Shown: positions 16,301 through 24,972, counted from the stretch's first letter. The stretch: 59,303 nucleotides of DNA from Verrucomicrobiaceae bacterium UBA2429 (GCA_002343505.1 DDQZ01000070.1:250423-309725); one strand, 5' to 3'. Notes: a model not told the origin generated them from the sequence alone. Numbers and translations: made by a program.

Positions 16301-17964
16301 CCAGCTGGTTCTTCATCGAGATGGCGGCCAAGTCCGCCTTGATCTGCAGCATCGCGCTGCTGCTCGCCATGGCTTTGCGCAACCGCGCCGCCGCCGACCG
16401 TTCCATGGTCCTGCGCGTGGGCGCTGGCCTGCTCGTCGCTTTGCCGCTGATCGACATGGCGTTCCCGGTGCTGGAGATCGAGGCGTTCGCCGCCCCGGCC
16501 GCGCCGTTCGAGGGGATGAGCCAGGCGCAGATCGACCAGCTGATGGCGATGGCGGCGACCATGCCGCCGGTCGAACCGACTATCTGGGATGATCCCACGC
16601 CCTTGATCCTGATCCTGTGGGGCGCGGGTGCGCTCGCCGTGCTGGCGCGGCTGGGCGTTGGCCTGGTCACGCTCAATCGCTGGACGCGCTCGGCCGAGCC
16701 GGTCACCGACCCGCACTGGCTGAACGCGCTGGAGCGCGCCCGCGTCGCCACCGGGGCGAGCGACCGCCTGCGGCTGATGGTCGGCGACAAGGTGCCCGGC
16801 CCGCTCGGCTGGGGCTGGCGCAACCCGGTCATCCTGATCGACTATGACACTTATGCGGAAGGCGAAGAGGCGGACGCGATCCTGGCGCATGAAGTGGCGC
16901 ACGTCGCCCGCCGCGACTGGCCGTCGCTGATGATGACGCGGATCGCCACGGCTCTGTTCTGGTTCAATCCTTTGGCCTGGACGCTCGCCCGCGAGTCGAT
17001 CCATCAGGCCGAGGAAGCCGCCGACGCCCATGCCGCGCGCTCGGTCGAGCCGACCCGCTATGCCGAGACCCTGCTGAGCTGGGGCCAGATCGGCCGCGGG
17101 ATCGGCGTGCCGGCCAATTCGATCGCGCCGGGCGCCCGTGCCTTGTCGCGGCGGGTGCGGGCCGTGCTCGATGCGAAATTGCTCGAGCGTTCGGCCCGGT
17201 CGCGCTTCGCGATGGTGGCGGTCTTGCTGTGCGTCGGCGTCGCCGCGCCGGTCGCCGCGCTGAAGCTGGTCGAGGAAGCGCGTCCGCCGGAAGCGCCGCG
17301 AGCGCCGAGTGCGGTTGCCAGCCTGACCCAGCCGGAAGCGCCGCTGCCGCCCGAGCCGATGGTGGCCCCGCACGCACCGGTCGCGCCCCGCGCCCCGCGT
17401 CCGCCCCGCACGCCGGAGGTCGAAGCCGAGGTGGCTGAGGCGATGCGGGAACTGCGCGAAGTGCTGCCCCGCGTGCCGGTGATCGTCCGCGACGCCATGC
17501 GCCACGTCGATCATGCCGAGATCGGGCGCGCGGTCGCGCATGCCCAGCGCGTGAACAGCGCGGAAATGCGCGCGGCGATGGCCGAAGCCCGGCAGGCGCA
17601 TGCCGAGGCGATGCGCAGCCTGCCGCGGATCGATCATGCCGCCTTGCAGGAGCGGATCCGTGCCTCGCTGCCGTCGCAGGAACAATTGCAGCAGCAGATC
17701 CGCGCGTCGATCGCCGCCAGCCGTCACAGCATGGCCGCCGGTGCGGCCGGGATGGAACAGGGCGCGGCGCGGATGGAGGCGCAGGCCCGCCGCTTCCGCG
17801 ACCGCAATGAGCGCGAGCGGATCATCGCCGAGCAGCGCGCGCGCGGCGAAACCGTCACGCACGAGGATCTGCTCGAAGCCGCCGACGGCATGGAGCAGGG
17901 TGCGCGCGGCATGCGCGAGGGCGCTCGCCAGATGCGCGAAGGCTTCGGCCACGACGACGACTGA
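16297..17964 (+). CDS. BlaR1-like M56 family membrane metallopeptidase
   Basis: A 555-aa protein with N-terminal membrane helices (SALICSIALLLAMAL, RVGAGLLVALPLIDMAF, LILILWGAGALAVLARLGVGLV), the M56 zinc motif HEVAH at residues 198-202, the further ligand region FNPLAWTLARESIHQAEEAADAHA and one more helix (FAMVAVLLCVGVAAPVAALKL). The remaining 240 residues are Pro/Ala-rich then helical and charged (AAGMEQGAARMEAQARRFRDR; MEQGARGMREGARQMREGF). No penicillin-binding sensor domain is visible, so the signal is unlikely to be beta-lactam binding in the BlaR1 manner. Probably cleaves the adjacent repressor. Confidence 0.83.
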   Translation: MTSWFFIEMAAKSALICSIALLLAMALRNRAAADRSMVLRVGAGLLVALPLIDMAFPVLEIEAFAAPAAPFEGMSQAQIDQLMAMAATMPPVEPTIWDDPTPLILILWGAGALAVLARLGVGLVTLNRWTRSAEPVTDPHWLNALERARVATGASDRLRLMVGDKVPGPLGWGWRNPVILIDYDTYAEGEEADAILAHEVAHVARRDWPSLMMTRIATALFWFNPLAWTLARESIHQAEEAADAHAARSVEPTRYAETLLSWGQIGRGIGVPANSIAPGARALSRRVRAVLDAKLLERSARSRFAMVAVLLCVGVAAPVAALKLVEEARPPEAPRAPSAVASLTQPEAPLPPEPMVAPHAPVAPRAPRPPRTPEVEAEVAEAMRELREVLPRVPVIVRDAMRHVDHAEIGRAVAHAQRVNSAEMRAAMAEARQAHAEAMRSLPRIDHAALQERIRASLPSQEQLQQQIRASIAASRHSMAAGAAGMEQGAARMEAQARRFRDRNERERIIAEQRARGETVTHEDLLEAADGMEQGARGMREGARQMREGFGHDDD

Positions 17965-17997
17965 GACGCTTCCAGCCCCTGCGTCCTGTCGCTAAGC

Positions 17998-18034
17998 GTG
18001 CCGTCCCCGCCAAGCGGGGGCGGCACGTAGCTTT
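17998..18034 (+). terminator. Hairpin terminator after the blaI-blaR1 pair
   Basis: A 13-bp stem with one mismatch (17998-18010 with 18014-18026, loop CAA) is followed by GTAGCTTTTCC. It lies 33 bp after the peptidase stop. The T-run is short, so strength is uncertain. Confidence 0.55.
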
Positions 18035-18094
18035 TCCGGCATAGCGGGAGCCAGGCGGGCGGTCGCGGGTTGAAGCCCGGAAAGGTCGGCGTCG

Positions 18095-19153
18095 ATGGCA
18101 GTGAAAGCGTATCTGAACGCCGTCGCCGGGGCGGTGCCGGATCACGACATTCATCAGCCTTATGTCGAATGGGCGGCGGCGCGGATCGCTGACCCGCGCG
18201 AACGCGCCTTGTTCGAGCGGATGGCGGAGCGGGCGGGGATCGCGCATCGCTGGTCGATCCTGCCGCCCACGCCGGCGGGCGGCTCGCCGGTCGCCGAGGG
18301 CGGCTTTTATGCCGGCGCGGCACCGGGAACGGCGGCGCGGATGGCGCTCTACGCCGACGCCGCGCCGAAGCTGGCGCTCAAGGCGATCGGCAATTTGGGG
18401 CCGCTGGGGCGGATCAGCCATCTCGTGGTGGCGAGCTGCACCGGCTTCGTCGCGCCGGGGGTGGACCAGATCATCGCCGAGGCGCTGGGGCTGGGTGATG
18501 TCGAGCGCACCCTGATCGGCTTCATGGGCTGTTATGCGGCGGCGGCGGCGCTGCGGAACGCGCATCATATCGTGCGGTCGGAGCCGGAAGCGAGGGTGCT
18601 GGTGGTGACGGTGGAGTTGTCGTCGCTGCACCTGCAATTCGCGACGGACCTTGAGGGGCTGCTGGCGGAATTGCAGTTTGGCGACGGGGCCGCGGCGGCT
18701 TTGGTGACGGCCGAGCCGGTCGGTTTCGGGATCGACGCGCCGTTCGCGGTGACGCTCCCCGAATCCGGCGAACTGATCCGCTGGTCGATTGGCGATTCCG
18801 GTTTCGAGATGGTGCTGTCGGGCGAGGTGCCGGGGCGGATCGGGACGGCATTGCGTGACGATAATGTGCGGGCGCGCATTCTCGGCGATTGGGCGGCGGG
18901 CGAGGTCGACGCCTGGGCCGTGCATGCGGGCGGGCGCTCGATCCTGGATGCGGTGGAGCGGTCGCTGGAGCTGCCGCCGGAGCGGCTCGCGGCCTCGCGG
19001 CGCGTGCTGCACGATTGCGGCAACATGTCCTCGTCGACGCTGATGTTCGTGCTGCGCGAATTGCTGGCCGATCCGGACGCGCGGAAGGGCGTCGCCATCG
19101 CCTTCGGCCCCGGGCTGGCGGCGGAAGGCTTCCGCTTCGAGCGGGCCGGGTGA
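18095..19153 (+). CDS. Type III polyketide synthase (chalcone/alkylresorcinol synthase family)
   Basis: A 352-aa homodimeric-type condensing enzyme that would extend an acyl-CoA starter with malonyl-CoA. The catalytic triad is visible: Cys146 in GFMGCYAAAAALR, His277 in AWAVHAGGRSILDAVE and Asn310 in HDCGNMSSSTLMFVL. LQFGDGAAAALV and the C-terminal GVAIAFGPGLAAEGF are also family-typical. The product is not predictable; bacterial relatives make alkylresorcinols, alkylpyrones or their quinone derivatives. The next gene overlaps by 4 bp and encodes a flavoprotein likely to modify the product. Confidence 0.92.
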   Translation: MAVKAYLNAVAGAVPDHDIHQPYVEWAAARIADPRERALFERMAERAGIAHRWSILPPTPAGGSPVAEGGFYAGAAPGTAARMALYADAAPKLALKAIGNLGPLGRISHLVVASCTGFVAPGVDQIIAEALGLGDVERTLIGFMGCYAAAAALRNAHHIVRSEPEARVLVVTVELSSLHLQFATDLEGLLAELQFGDGAAAALVTAEPVGFGIDAPFAVTLPESGELIRWSIGDSGFEMVLSGEVPGRIGTALRDDNVRARILGDWAAGEVDAWAVHAGGRSILDAVERSLELPPERLAASRRVLHDCGNMSSSTLMFVLRELLADPDARKGVAIAFGPGLAAEGFRFERAG

Positions 19154-20238
19154 GCATTCGCATCGTCCCGGCGCTGATCGTCGGCGGCGGACCGGCGGGT
19201 GCGGCGGCGGCGATCCGGCTGGCGGAAGGCGGCGTCTTCGCGGAACTGATCGAGCGATCGGCGGGGCCGCGCGACGTGGTGTGCGGCGGCTTCGTCGGCT
19301 GGGATGCGATCGCGGCATTGGAACGGCTTGGGGTGGACGCGGCGGCGCTGGGCGCGCGGCCGATCACCCGGCTCCGCTTGGTCACGATGAAGCGGATTGT
19401 GGAGACGAAGCTGCCGCAAGCCGCAGCCGGACTGTCGCGGCGCTGTCTGGACGAGGCTTTGCTGGAAAGAGCGGCGGCGCTCGGCGCGAAGGTGCGCAAA
19501 GGGGTGACGGCGCGCGGCGGGGAGGGGCGGACGATCCGGCTCGACGGCGGCGAGCTGCTTGCGGCCGAAACCCTGTTCCTGGCGACCGGCAAGCATGAAT
19601 TGCGCGGGCTGGCGCGGGACGTGCCGGCGGGCAGGGGCGCGGGCGCGGTCGGGCTGAGGGCCAGCTTCCGGCCCGGAGCGGCGGACATGGCCCGGCTCGC
19701 CGGCTTCATCGAATTGCATCCGTTCGACGGCGGCTATGCGGGCCTGCTGCTGCAGGAGGATGGGTCGGCCAATCTGTGCATGTCCGTTTCGGCGGCCCGC
19801 CTGCGCCGGGCGGGCGGTATCGACGGCCTCCTCGAGGAATTGTTGCGGGAAGCGCCCCGGCTCGCTGCGTATTTCGCCTGCGTCGCGGCAAAATGGATCA
19901 GCGTCAGCAATGTCCCTTATGGCTGGCGCGCGCGGGCGACGACGGAAGGTCTGTTCCGGATCGGTGATCAGGCGGCGGTGATCGCCTCGCTCGCCGGGGA
20001 CGGGATCGCGATCGCGCTGACCAGCGGCATCGCGGCGGCCGAGGCGCATCTTGCCGGTACTGCCGCGCCGGATTTTCAGCAGGCCTTTGCCCGGACATCG
20101 GCGCGTCCGCTGAAGCTTGCCGAGGCCTTGCGCTGGGCGGCGGAGCGCAGCGGGCCGCGACGCTTGCTGACTGGCTTGGCGGGCTTTTCGCCCGGACTCG
20201 CGCGCTGGGCGGCGTCCTCGACCCGGATCGCGTCCTAG
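19150..20238 (+). CDS. FAD-dependent oxidoreductase coupled to the type III PKS
   Basis: A 362-aa flavoprotein of the geranylgeranyl-reductase/PHBH-like group: dinucleotide motif ALIVGGGPAGAAAAIRLAEGG at the N-terminus, the substrate-side motif DVVCGGFVGWDAIAAL, and the second FAD motif GLFRIGDQAAVIASLAGDGIAIALTSG. GTG start overlaps the PKS stop (GTGA). Likely hydroxylates or reduces the polyketide product, by analogy with tailoring flavoproteins next to type III PKS genes; this is inference from the coupled arrangement. The frame is open far upstream as a shadow of the PKS gene. Confidence 0.87.
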   Translation: MSIRIVPALIVGGGPAGAAAAIRLAEGGVFAELIERSAGPRDVVCGGFVGWDAIAALERLGVDAAALGARPITRLRLVTMKRIVETKLPQAAAGLSRRCLDEALLERAAALGAKVRKGVTARGGEGRTIRLDGGELLAAETLFLATGKHELRGLARDVPAGRGAGAVGLRASFRPGAADMARLAGFIELHPFDGGYAGLLLQEDGSANLCMSVSAARLRRAGGIDGLLEELLREAPRLAAYFACVAAKWISVSNVPYGWRARATTEGLFRIGDQAAVIASLAGDGIAIALTSGIAAAEAHLAGTAAPDFQQAFARTSARPLKLAEALRWAAERSGPRRLLTGLAGFSPGLARWAASSTRIAS

Positions 20239-21278
20239 CGGCCGGTAATCGCGCCAGGAGCGTCCGTCCGCCACTGGCCGGAATTGCGGTACTCCTCGCG
20301 CACCTGGCTGCTCTGCACCTCGACCGGATCGGCGACGATGCTCGGGCGGCGTTGCGCCGTGACCGCGACGGGGGTGACGGTCGCGCCGTCCGACATGGCG
20401 GGCGGCGGCATCCATTCCGGCGCGCTGGTGACGGTCGCCGCGCCGTTCGCGCCGTAGCGGACGATGGTCGGATTCGGCCGCGCGATCGGCTCCGCACCGG
20501 CATAGCGGTCGGTGAACGCACCCGGCGATCCGCCCGCGCCCGGCAGCCGGTAGAAGATGTGCGCGCCGATCACCGCCGTCTTGGTCAGGCGCGGCGCCCA
20601 GCGCGGCATGACGTAATTGGCGTGGTAGAAGGTCGAAAGCCCCACCGGCGCGAAGACCCGGCCGGCCAGCGCCTCCTCCGCATAACGGCGCGCGCGCGAC
20701 CACATCGCGGCGTTGGGCGTACGGCTCAGCGCCCCGTCGCAGGTGAAGGTGAACTGGCAGCCGCCGCCGGCGCGCATCGGCCCCTGATAGACGACGCCGC
20801 AGACGCTGTTGGGCCAGGCGGGATGGCGGACGCGGTTCAGCACGACCTGCGCGACGGCGCGCTGGCCATCCTCGCTCTGATTGCCGGCTTCGTAGTAAAT
20901 GGCCTGGGTCAGGCAATCGAGCGCGCGCAGCTGCGAGACGGGCGCGGTGGAGGCCAGGAAGGCCGCGGCGGGCGCGGAGGCGCCGGGACCGGCGAGCGGC
21001 AAGGCGGCATTGGCCTGGAACGCATTCTCGCCGAACAGCAAGGGCGCGACGGTGGGATCGGCCAGCTCGGCGGGCGAGGAGGGCAGTTCGACCGAAGGCG
21101 GAACCTCCATCGTGACCTGTACCGCGCCAAATTGCTGCTGGATGGGGGCGACTTCGGCGACCTGAAGGGTGGTGCAGGAACCGGTGGCGAGCACGAGCGC
21201 GGCCAGCCGGAAGGGCTCGCGGCGAGCCGGCCTCGCGCGGTCCTTGTCATGCCATGGCCGTGGACGTGCCTGTGTCAC
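20235..21278 (-). CDS. SleB-type cell wall hydrolase (Hydrolase_2)
   Basis: A protein of about 347 aa with the hydrolase_2 domain known from spore-cortex lytic enzyme SleB: CLTQAIYYEAGNQSEDGQRAVAQVVLNRVRHPAWPNSVCGVVYQG, CQFTFTCDG and GLSTFYHANYVMPRWAP. The catalytic glutamate is expected in YYEAG. It probably cuts peptidoglycan glycan strands. A hydrophobic stretch LAALVLATGSC near the start could be a weak lipoprotein signal. I chose the GTG at 21278 because GGAG precedes it by 6 nt; ATGs at 21305 and 21332 are alternatives. The C-terminal 100 residues are disordered-looking. Confidence 0.85.
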   Translation of the reverse strand: MTQARPRPWHDKDRARPARREPFRLAALVLATGSCTTLQVAEVAPIQQQFGAVQVTMEVPPSVELPSSPAELADPTVAPLLFGENAFQANAALPLAGPGASAPAAAFLASTAPVSQLRALDCLTQAIYYEAGNQSEDGQRAVAQVVLNRVRHPAWPNSVCGVVYQGPMRAGGGCQFTFTCDGALSRTPNAAMWSRARRYAEEALAGRVFAPVGLSTFYHANYVMPRWAPRLTKTAVIGAHIFYRLPGAGGSPGAFTDRYAGAEPIARPNPTIVRYGANGAATVTSAPEWMPPPAMSDGATVTPVAVTAQRRPSIVADPVEVQSSQVREEYRNSGQWRTDAPGAITGR

Positions 21279-21456
21279 CCGTCGCTCCAAGCCCCGCAGG
21301 GCCATTCCAAGCCCCCGCTGGGCCGCCGCCATACGCGCGTCCCGACTCGGGCGCGCGCGTGGATTTCGCGGCGTCCCATTCGGACACAGGCTCTCACCAG
21401 CCGGTTAAGACGGGCGAATATCTGGACGGGGGCGGAGAGGGCGTTAGACGGGGCCG

Positions 21457-21753
21457 GTGCGTCGATCCGTCCTCATCCTGACCGCCTGCGCCATGCTCGC
21501 CGCCTGCGGTCCGAAGCTGGAGAGCGAGTTGATCGCCGGACGGACGGTGACCGTTACCAATCGCGAGGAGGCGCCGATGACGTTGACGAAGATCGTCGCC
21601 AACGATGCCGGCGGTCGGCAGGAATGCGTGAACGAACCGGCGACGACGCTCGGCCCGGGGCGGACCTATACCACCACCTTCTTCCTCTGCGACGAGGTGA
21701 AGACAGTGGATATCGAGACGGACCGGGGCAGCCGGCAGATCGGGTTCGAATGA
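21457..21753 (+). CDS. Small lipoprotein, unknown function
   Basis: A 98-aa protein with a short lipoprotein signal (MRRSVLILTACAMLAAC; lipobox LAAC) and a compact body with TVTVTNREEAPMTLTKIVANDAGG and two further cysteines (QECV, FLCDE). GTG start. I do not recognise a named family. It is divergent from the cell wall hydrolase and converges on the LytTR regulator across a structured repeat. Confidence 0.7.
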   Translation: MRRSVLILTACAMLAACGPKLESELIAGRTVTVTNREEAPMTLTKIVANDAGGRQECVNEPATTLGPGRTYTTTFFLCDEVKTVDIETDRGSRQIGFE

Positions 21754-21763
21754 CTCCTAACCC

Positions 21764-21965
21764 TCCCCCCTTGCGGGGGAGGATGGTCCGAAGGGCCGGG
21801 AGAGGGGGCAAGGCCGCGTCTGCGGCCGCAAAAAAATCTTTTGCGAGCCAGACGGCTCGCTACCCCTCTCTCCATGCTCAGGCGCGCCCTGTCCCCCCGG
21901 ACAGGGCTGCGGATGTCTGGGGGACATCCGCACCTGAGCATTCTCTCCCGCAAGGAGAGAGAGGC
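21764..21965. repeat. Structured intergenic repeat with a three-way-junction fold
   Basis: Between two convergent genes lie several perfect dyads. A C-rich/G-rich hairpin is at about 21764-21783 and GCGAGCC/GGCTCGC at 21843-21860. An outer stem ATGCTCAGG/CCTGAGCAT (21874-21882 with 21933-21941) encloses two hairpins: CCCTGTCC/GGACAGGG (21887-21906) and GCGGATGTC/GACATCCGC (21909-21931). Then TCTCTCC/GGAGAGA follows at 21942-21960. The outer stem and two inner hairpins would form a three-way junction. Confidence 0.75.
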
Positions 21966-21972
21966 TATCTGG

Positions 21973-22704
21973 TCAGGAGCGCCCCGCCATCCTTCGCACA
22001 TTGTCGGCGTAACTGCGGCCGATCCTCTGCTCGCCACCGTCTGTAAGCCGCGCATTCCAATGCCCTCCGGCGTCGCGCGACAGGCCGATTATGCTGTCGC
22101 GGCGCAGGATCACCGAGCGGTGGACGCGCACGAACACCGCCGGGTCCAGTTCCTCCTCCAGCCGGGCGATGGTGCGGTGGATCAGCCAGGAACGCGGGCC
22201 GACGTGGAGGCGCATATAGTCGCGCTCGGCGCTGATCCGGTCGATCCGGTCGGCCGCGACGCGGACCAGACCATTATGCTCCGGCACCCAGAATTCCTCG
22301 ACATAGAGCGAGGGTTCCGGCGTGGCCTCATCCTTCGCCGCATGGCCCCGCGCGCGTTCGATCGCCATCGCCAGCCGGGCGGGGTCGACCGGCTTCATCA
22401 GATAATCGACCGCCGCCACATCGAACGCCGCGACCGCGAAATTCTCGAAGGCGGTGACGAAGACGATGGCCGGGCTGATCCCGTCCCGGGCCAAGGCGCG
22501 GGCAACGTCGATGCCGTTCATGTCCGGCATGGCGATGTCGAGCAGGACGAGGTCCGGCCTCACCCCGGCGATCAGCGTCAGCGCGGATTCCCCATCCTTG
22601 GCGGTCCCCGCGAGGCTCACGCCCGGCTGTGCGGCGAGCAGGATCTGCAGCCGCTCGATCGCCAGCGGCTCGTCATCGACGATGACGACGCGCAGTTCAG
22701 TCAC
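21973..22704 (-). CDS. LytTR-family response regulator
   Basis: A 243-aa response regulator: receiver domain with acidic DDE near the start (RVVIVDDEP), phospho-acceptor Asp56 in DLVLLDIAMPDMNG and the lysine in DYLMKPVDP, followed by a LytTR DNA-binding domain (RISAERDYMRLHVGPRSWLIHRTIARLEEELDPAVFVRVHRSVILRRDSI). The start is GTG at 22704, 8 bp inside the sensor kinase gene, so the pair is coupled. The upstream extension of the frame is a shadow of the kinase gene. Confidence 0.92.
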   Translation of the reverse strand: MTELRVVIVDDEPLAIERLQILLAAQPGVSLAGTAKDGESALTLIAGVRPDLVLLDIAMPDMNGIDVARALARDGISPAIVFVTAFENFAVAAFDVAAVDYLMKPVDPARLAMAIERARGHAAKDEATPEPSLYVEEFWVPEHNGLVRVAADRIDRISAERDYMRLHVGPRSWLIHRTIARLEEELDPAVFVRVHRSVILRRDSIIGLSRDAGGHWNARLTDGGEQRIGRSYADNVRRMAGRS

Positions 22705-23992
22705 CTCGGATCGCCGGGAAATAGATGTGGACGGTATAGCCGCCGCCCGGATCGGCGCCGTGGATGCAGCCGCCGGCTTCGCCGAAGCGCGAGGCGAGCC
22801 GGTCGCAGACGTTGCGCAGGCCGACCCCCGTGCCCTCCGAAGCCTGCTCCGGCGCGACGCCGTCGCCATCGTCCTTCACCTTCAGATGCAGCCGCCCGGC
22901 TTCCTCATAGGCCGAGATGCGGATGGTGACGGGCCGCCGGGCCTTGGCGACGCCGTATTTAACGCAATTCTCCACCACCGGCTGCAGGATCAGCACCGGT
23001 ACGCGGCGGGTGAGCAATTCCTCCGGCACGTCGATCTCGATCTTCAGCCGGTCCGGGAAACGCACCTGCTCGATCTCGAGATAAAGCCGCTGCAGCCGGA
23101 TCTCCTCGGCCAGCGCGACATCCGCGGTCGGCTCGGTGGTCAGCGTGGTGCGGAAGAAAGCGGAGAGATTGCCCAGCATCTGCTCCGCCGCCTCCGTGCG
23201 CCTGGCCAGCACGAGGGCGCTCAGGGAGTTCAACGTGTTGAACAGGAAATGCGGATTGATCTGGTAACGCAGCGCGCGCAGCTGCGCTTCCTGCGCCTGC
23301 CGGGTCAGCGCCGCCGCCCGCCGGTCCGCTTCCCGCAGCTGCCCGGCATAGCTCAACGCCACATAGATGGCGGCCCAGGCGGCGAAGAAGAAATACCAGC
23401 TATAGGCGACGTCGGCGATCAGCTTCAGCGTCGACCATTCGGCCATGTCCCGCGTGGACATGGCATCGATCCACGGCGCCGCCTCGGGCGCGAAGACGTA
23501 GAACATGTAATTGTTCACGATCGGCTGCAGCGCCGCGGGCGGCAGGCAGGCGATCGCGGCGACGGCGATCTTCGCGGCGATTCCCCGTCGTGCGACGAGT
23601 TGCAGCGCCAGATAGATCAGGAAGCTGAGCAGCATCGCCAGCGCCACGACCGCCGCGCGGCGGCGGAACATCTCGCCCTGGCCGAGCTGGTCCATCAGCA
23701 CCGCGCGCAGCGAGGTGGAGGCGAAATAGACGGTCCAGAAGCCCAGGATCGTCTTGATCGCGAGCGGGGCGTCGGCAAACCATCGGCGCGGCAGGGGCGG
23801 CTGGGTCCGGTCCATGCCCCCATCTAGCCCGGCGGCGTTGCCGATCGTCCCCCATGCGGCGCCGCTTGCCGAAGCGCCCGCCGGGTTTATCGAAAATTCG
23901 CCGTCGCCGCGGTCCGGCAGGGGAGCACGATAGCCGGTCGCATCGGCCTCGCCATGCACGACCGGCCCTTTCCCCCGCTTCGATTCGCCCAT
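22697..23992 (-). CDS. LytS-type sensor histidine kinase (His_kinase family)
   Basis: A kinase of about 431 aa with several membrane helices (IKTILGFWTVYFASTSL, VVALAMLLSFLIYLALQLV, IAVAAIACLPPAALQPIVNNYMF, SWYFFFAAWAAIYVALSYAG), a phospho-acceptor region LRYQINPHFLFNTLNSLSALVL and an ATPase domain (LILQPVVENCVKYGV, KVKDDGDGVAP, GTGVGLRNVCDRL). Partner of the LytTR regulator. The start at 23992 has AGGGGGC upstream; a shorter form begins at MDRTQPPLP (23815), closer to the usual family beginning. The stimulus is unknown. Confidence 0.88.
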   Translation of the reverse strand: MGESKRGKGPVVHGEADATGYRAPLPDRGDGEFSINPAGASASGAAWGTIGNAAGLDGGMDRTQPPLPRRWFADAPLAIKTILGFWTVYFASTSLRAVLMDQLGQGEMFRRRAAVVALAMLLSFLIYLALQLVARRGIAAKIAVAAIACLPPAALQPIVNNYMFYVFAPEAAPWIDAMSTRDMAEWSTLKLIADVAYSWYFFFAAWAAIYVALSYAGQLREADRRAAALTRQAQEAQLRALRYQINPHFLFNTLNSLSALVLARRTEAAEQMLGNLSAFFRTTLTTEPTADVALAEEIRLQRLYLEIEQVRFPDRLKIEIDVPEELLTRRVPVLILQPVVENCVKYGVAKARRPVTIRISAYEEAGRLHLKVKDDGDGVAPEQASEGTGVGLRNVCDRLASRFGEAGGCIHGADPGGGYTVHIYFPAIRGD

Positions 23993-24261
23993 CCTCGCCC
24001 CCTGCGGCGATCCTAAGCGCCGTGCCGGCAAACGCCAGCAGTCGATACGGGCGCAAAACGAGCGCGGAAATGCGCGCATTGGCCCCGGTTTCTGTGGCTT
24101 GCCGGTGACAGTGCGGACTCGCCGTGATCACTCCGGGCGGATTTCGAATTGCCCCGGCTGATACATTTCGATTCACTTTGCCATTGGGGCAGGGGTCAAG
24201 GTTAACGGGCTGGCAATCCCGTTCAGGTATAACCGGGTCCTGGGGTAGAAGGAGCGGGGTT

Positions 24262-24810
24262 ATGAGTGCCAGTGCGCGTCAGCCAAGCGGAGCCGCAGCT
24301 CTGTCGGAAATGCGGGAATTCGCCACCTTCGGCAAAGGAACACAGCGTTATATCCGCCGCTCGCTCGACATCGGCCTTGGCCGCCGCGATGCGGTGAAGC
24401 GCTGGTCGCGCGACATTGCCGAAGCCGCCAGTATCCGCGCCCAGGAAAGCGTCTATCGCCGGCTCGATTTCATCCGCGAACATATTCCCGACGATTGCGG
24501 CCTCGATGCGATGGAGCCGATTATGGCGCCCCTGATCACGATGAGCGCCTTCGATCTGGGCCAGGACCGGCTCAGCTGCTTCGCCTCCTACCGCTTCCTG
24601 TACGAGCGGCTGCTCGGCGCCAGCGTCCGCGCCTGGCTCCCGGCCGCCTTCTGCTCGGCCTCGGCCTTGCCGCACCTCCATCCGGCGCGCCGGCGCGCGC
24701 TGCTGCAGTCGATCAGCGAAGCCGCCGCGACCGCGCCCGGCTGGTCGACCCGCGAACCGATGTTCATTCCCGACTGGGTGGAAAAGGTGGAACAGCCGGT
24801 CGAGGGCTAA
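24262..24810 (+). CDS. Hypothetical protein, unknown function
   Basis: A 182-aa cytoplasmic-looking protein, no signal peptide or membrane segment: MSASARQPSGAAALSEMREFATFGKG, then RYIRRSLDIGLGRRDAVKRWSRDIAEAASIRAQES, mostly helical and basic, and a C-terminal part ending PMFIPDWVEKVEQPVEG. GGAG lies 7 nt before the ATG. I cannot place it in a family. It stands alone between the kinase gene and the Mpl-like ligase. Confidence 0.72.
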   Translation: MSASARQPSGAAALSEMREFATFGKGTQRYIRRSLDIGLGRRDAVKRWSRDIAEAASIRAQESVYRRLDFIREHIPDDCGLDAMEPIMAPLITMSAFDLGQDRLSCFASYRFLYERLLGASVRAWLPAAFCSASALPHLHPARRRALLQSISEAAATAPGWSTREPMFIPDWVEKVEQPVEG

Positions 24811-24821
24811 GTACGGAAACT

Positions 24822-24969
24822 CCCCTCCCTGACAGGGAGGGGTAGGGGTGGGTTTAGCGGCGGACGAGGCTCGATGCCTCGGCCGCCGCTTTCGTTCGGG
24901 TGTGCGTGCAGATTCATTTGGCGCGCAGACGCGCGCACCCACCGGCCCCTCCCTGCTTGCAGGGAGGGG
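24822..24969. repeat. Paired-hairpin palindromic repeat (REP/BIME-like)
   Basis: Two nearly identical hairpins, CCCCTCCCT/AGGGAGGGG (24822-24842) and CCCCTCCCTGC/GCAGGGAGGGG (24946-24969), bound a 148-bp element. The element is itself an inverted repeat: GGGGTGGGT near the left hairpin faces ACCCACC near the right one. A central stem AGCGGCGG-GAGGC/GCCTC-CCGCCGCT lies at 24856-24890. It sits between convergent genes. Confidence 0.8.
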
Positions 24970-24972
24970 TGA

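Noticed and set aside
18565..20916. 783-codon minus-strand frame across the PKS, oxidoreductase and hydrolase genes
   Set aside because: Composition is Arg/Ala/Pro-rich, as expected for antisense of GC-rich genes. The plus-strand PKS and oxidoreductase have complete catalytic motifs.
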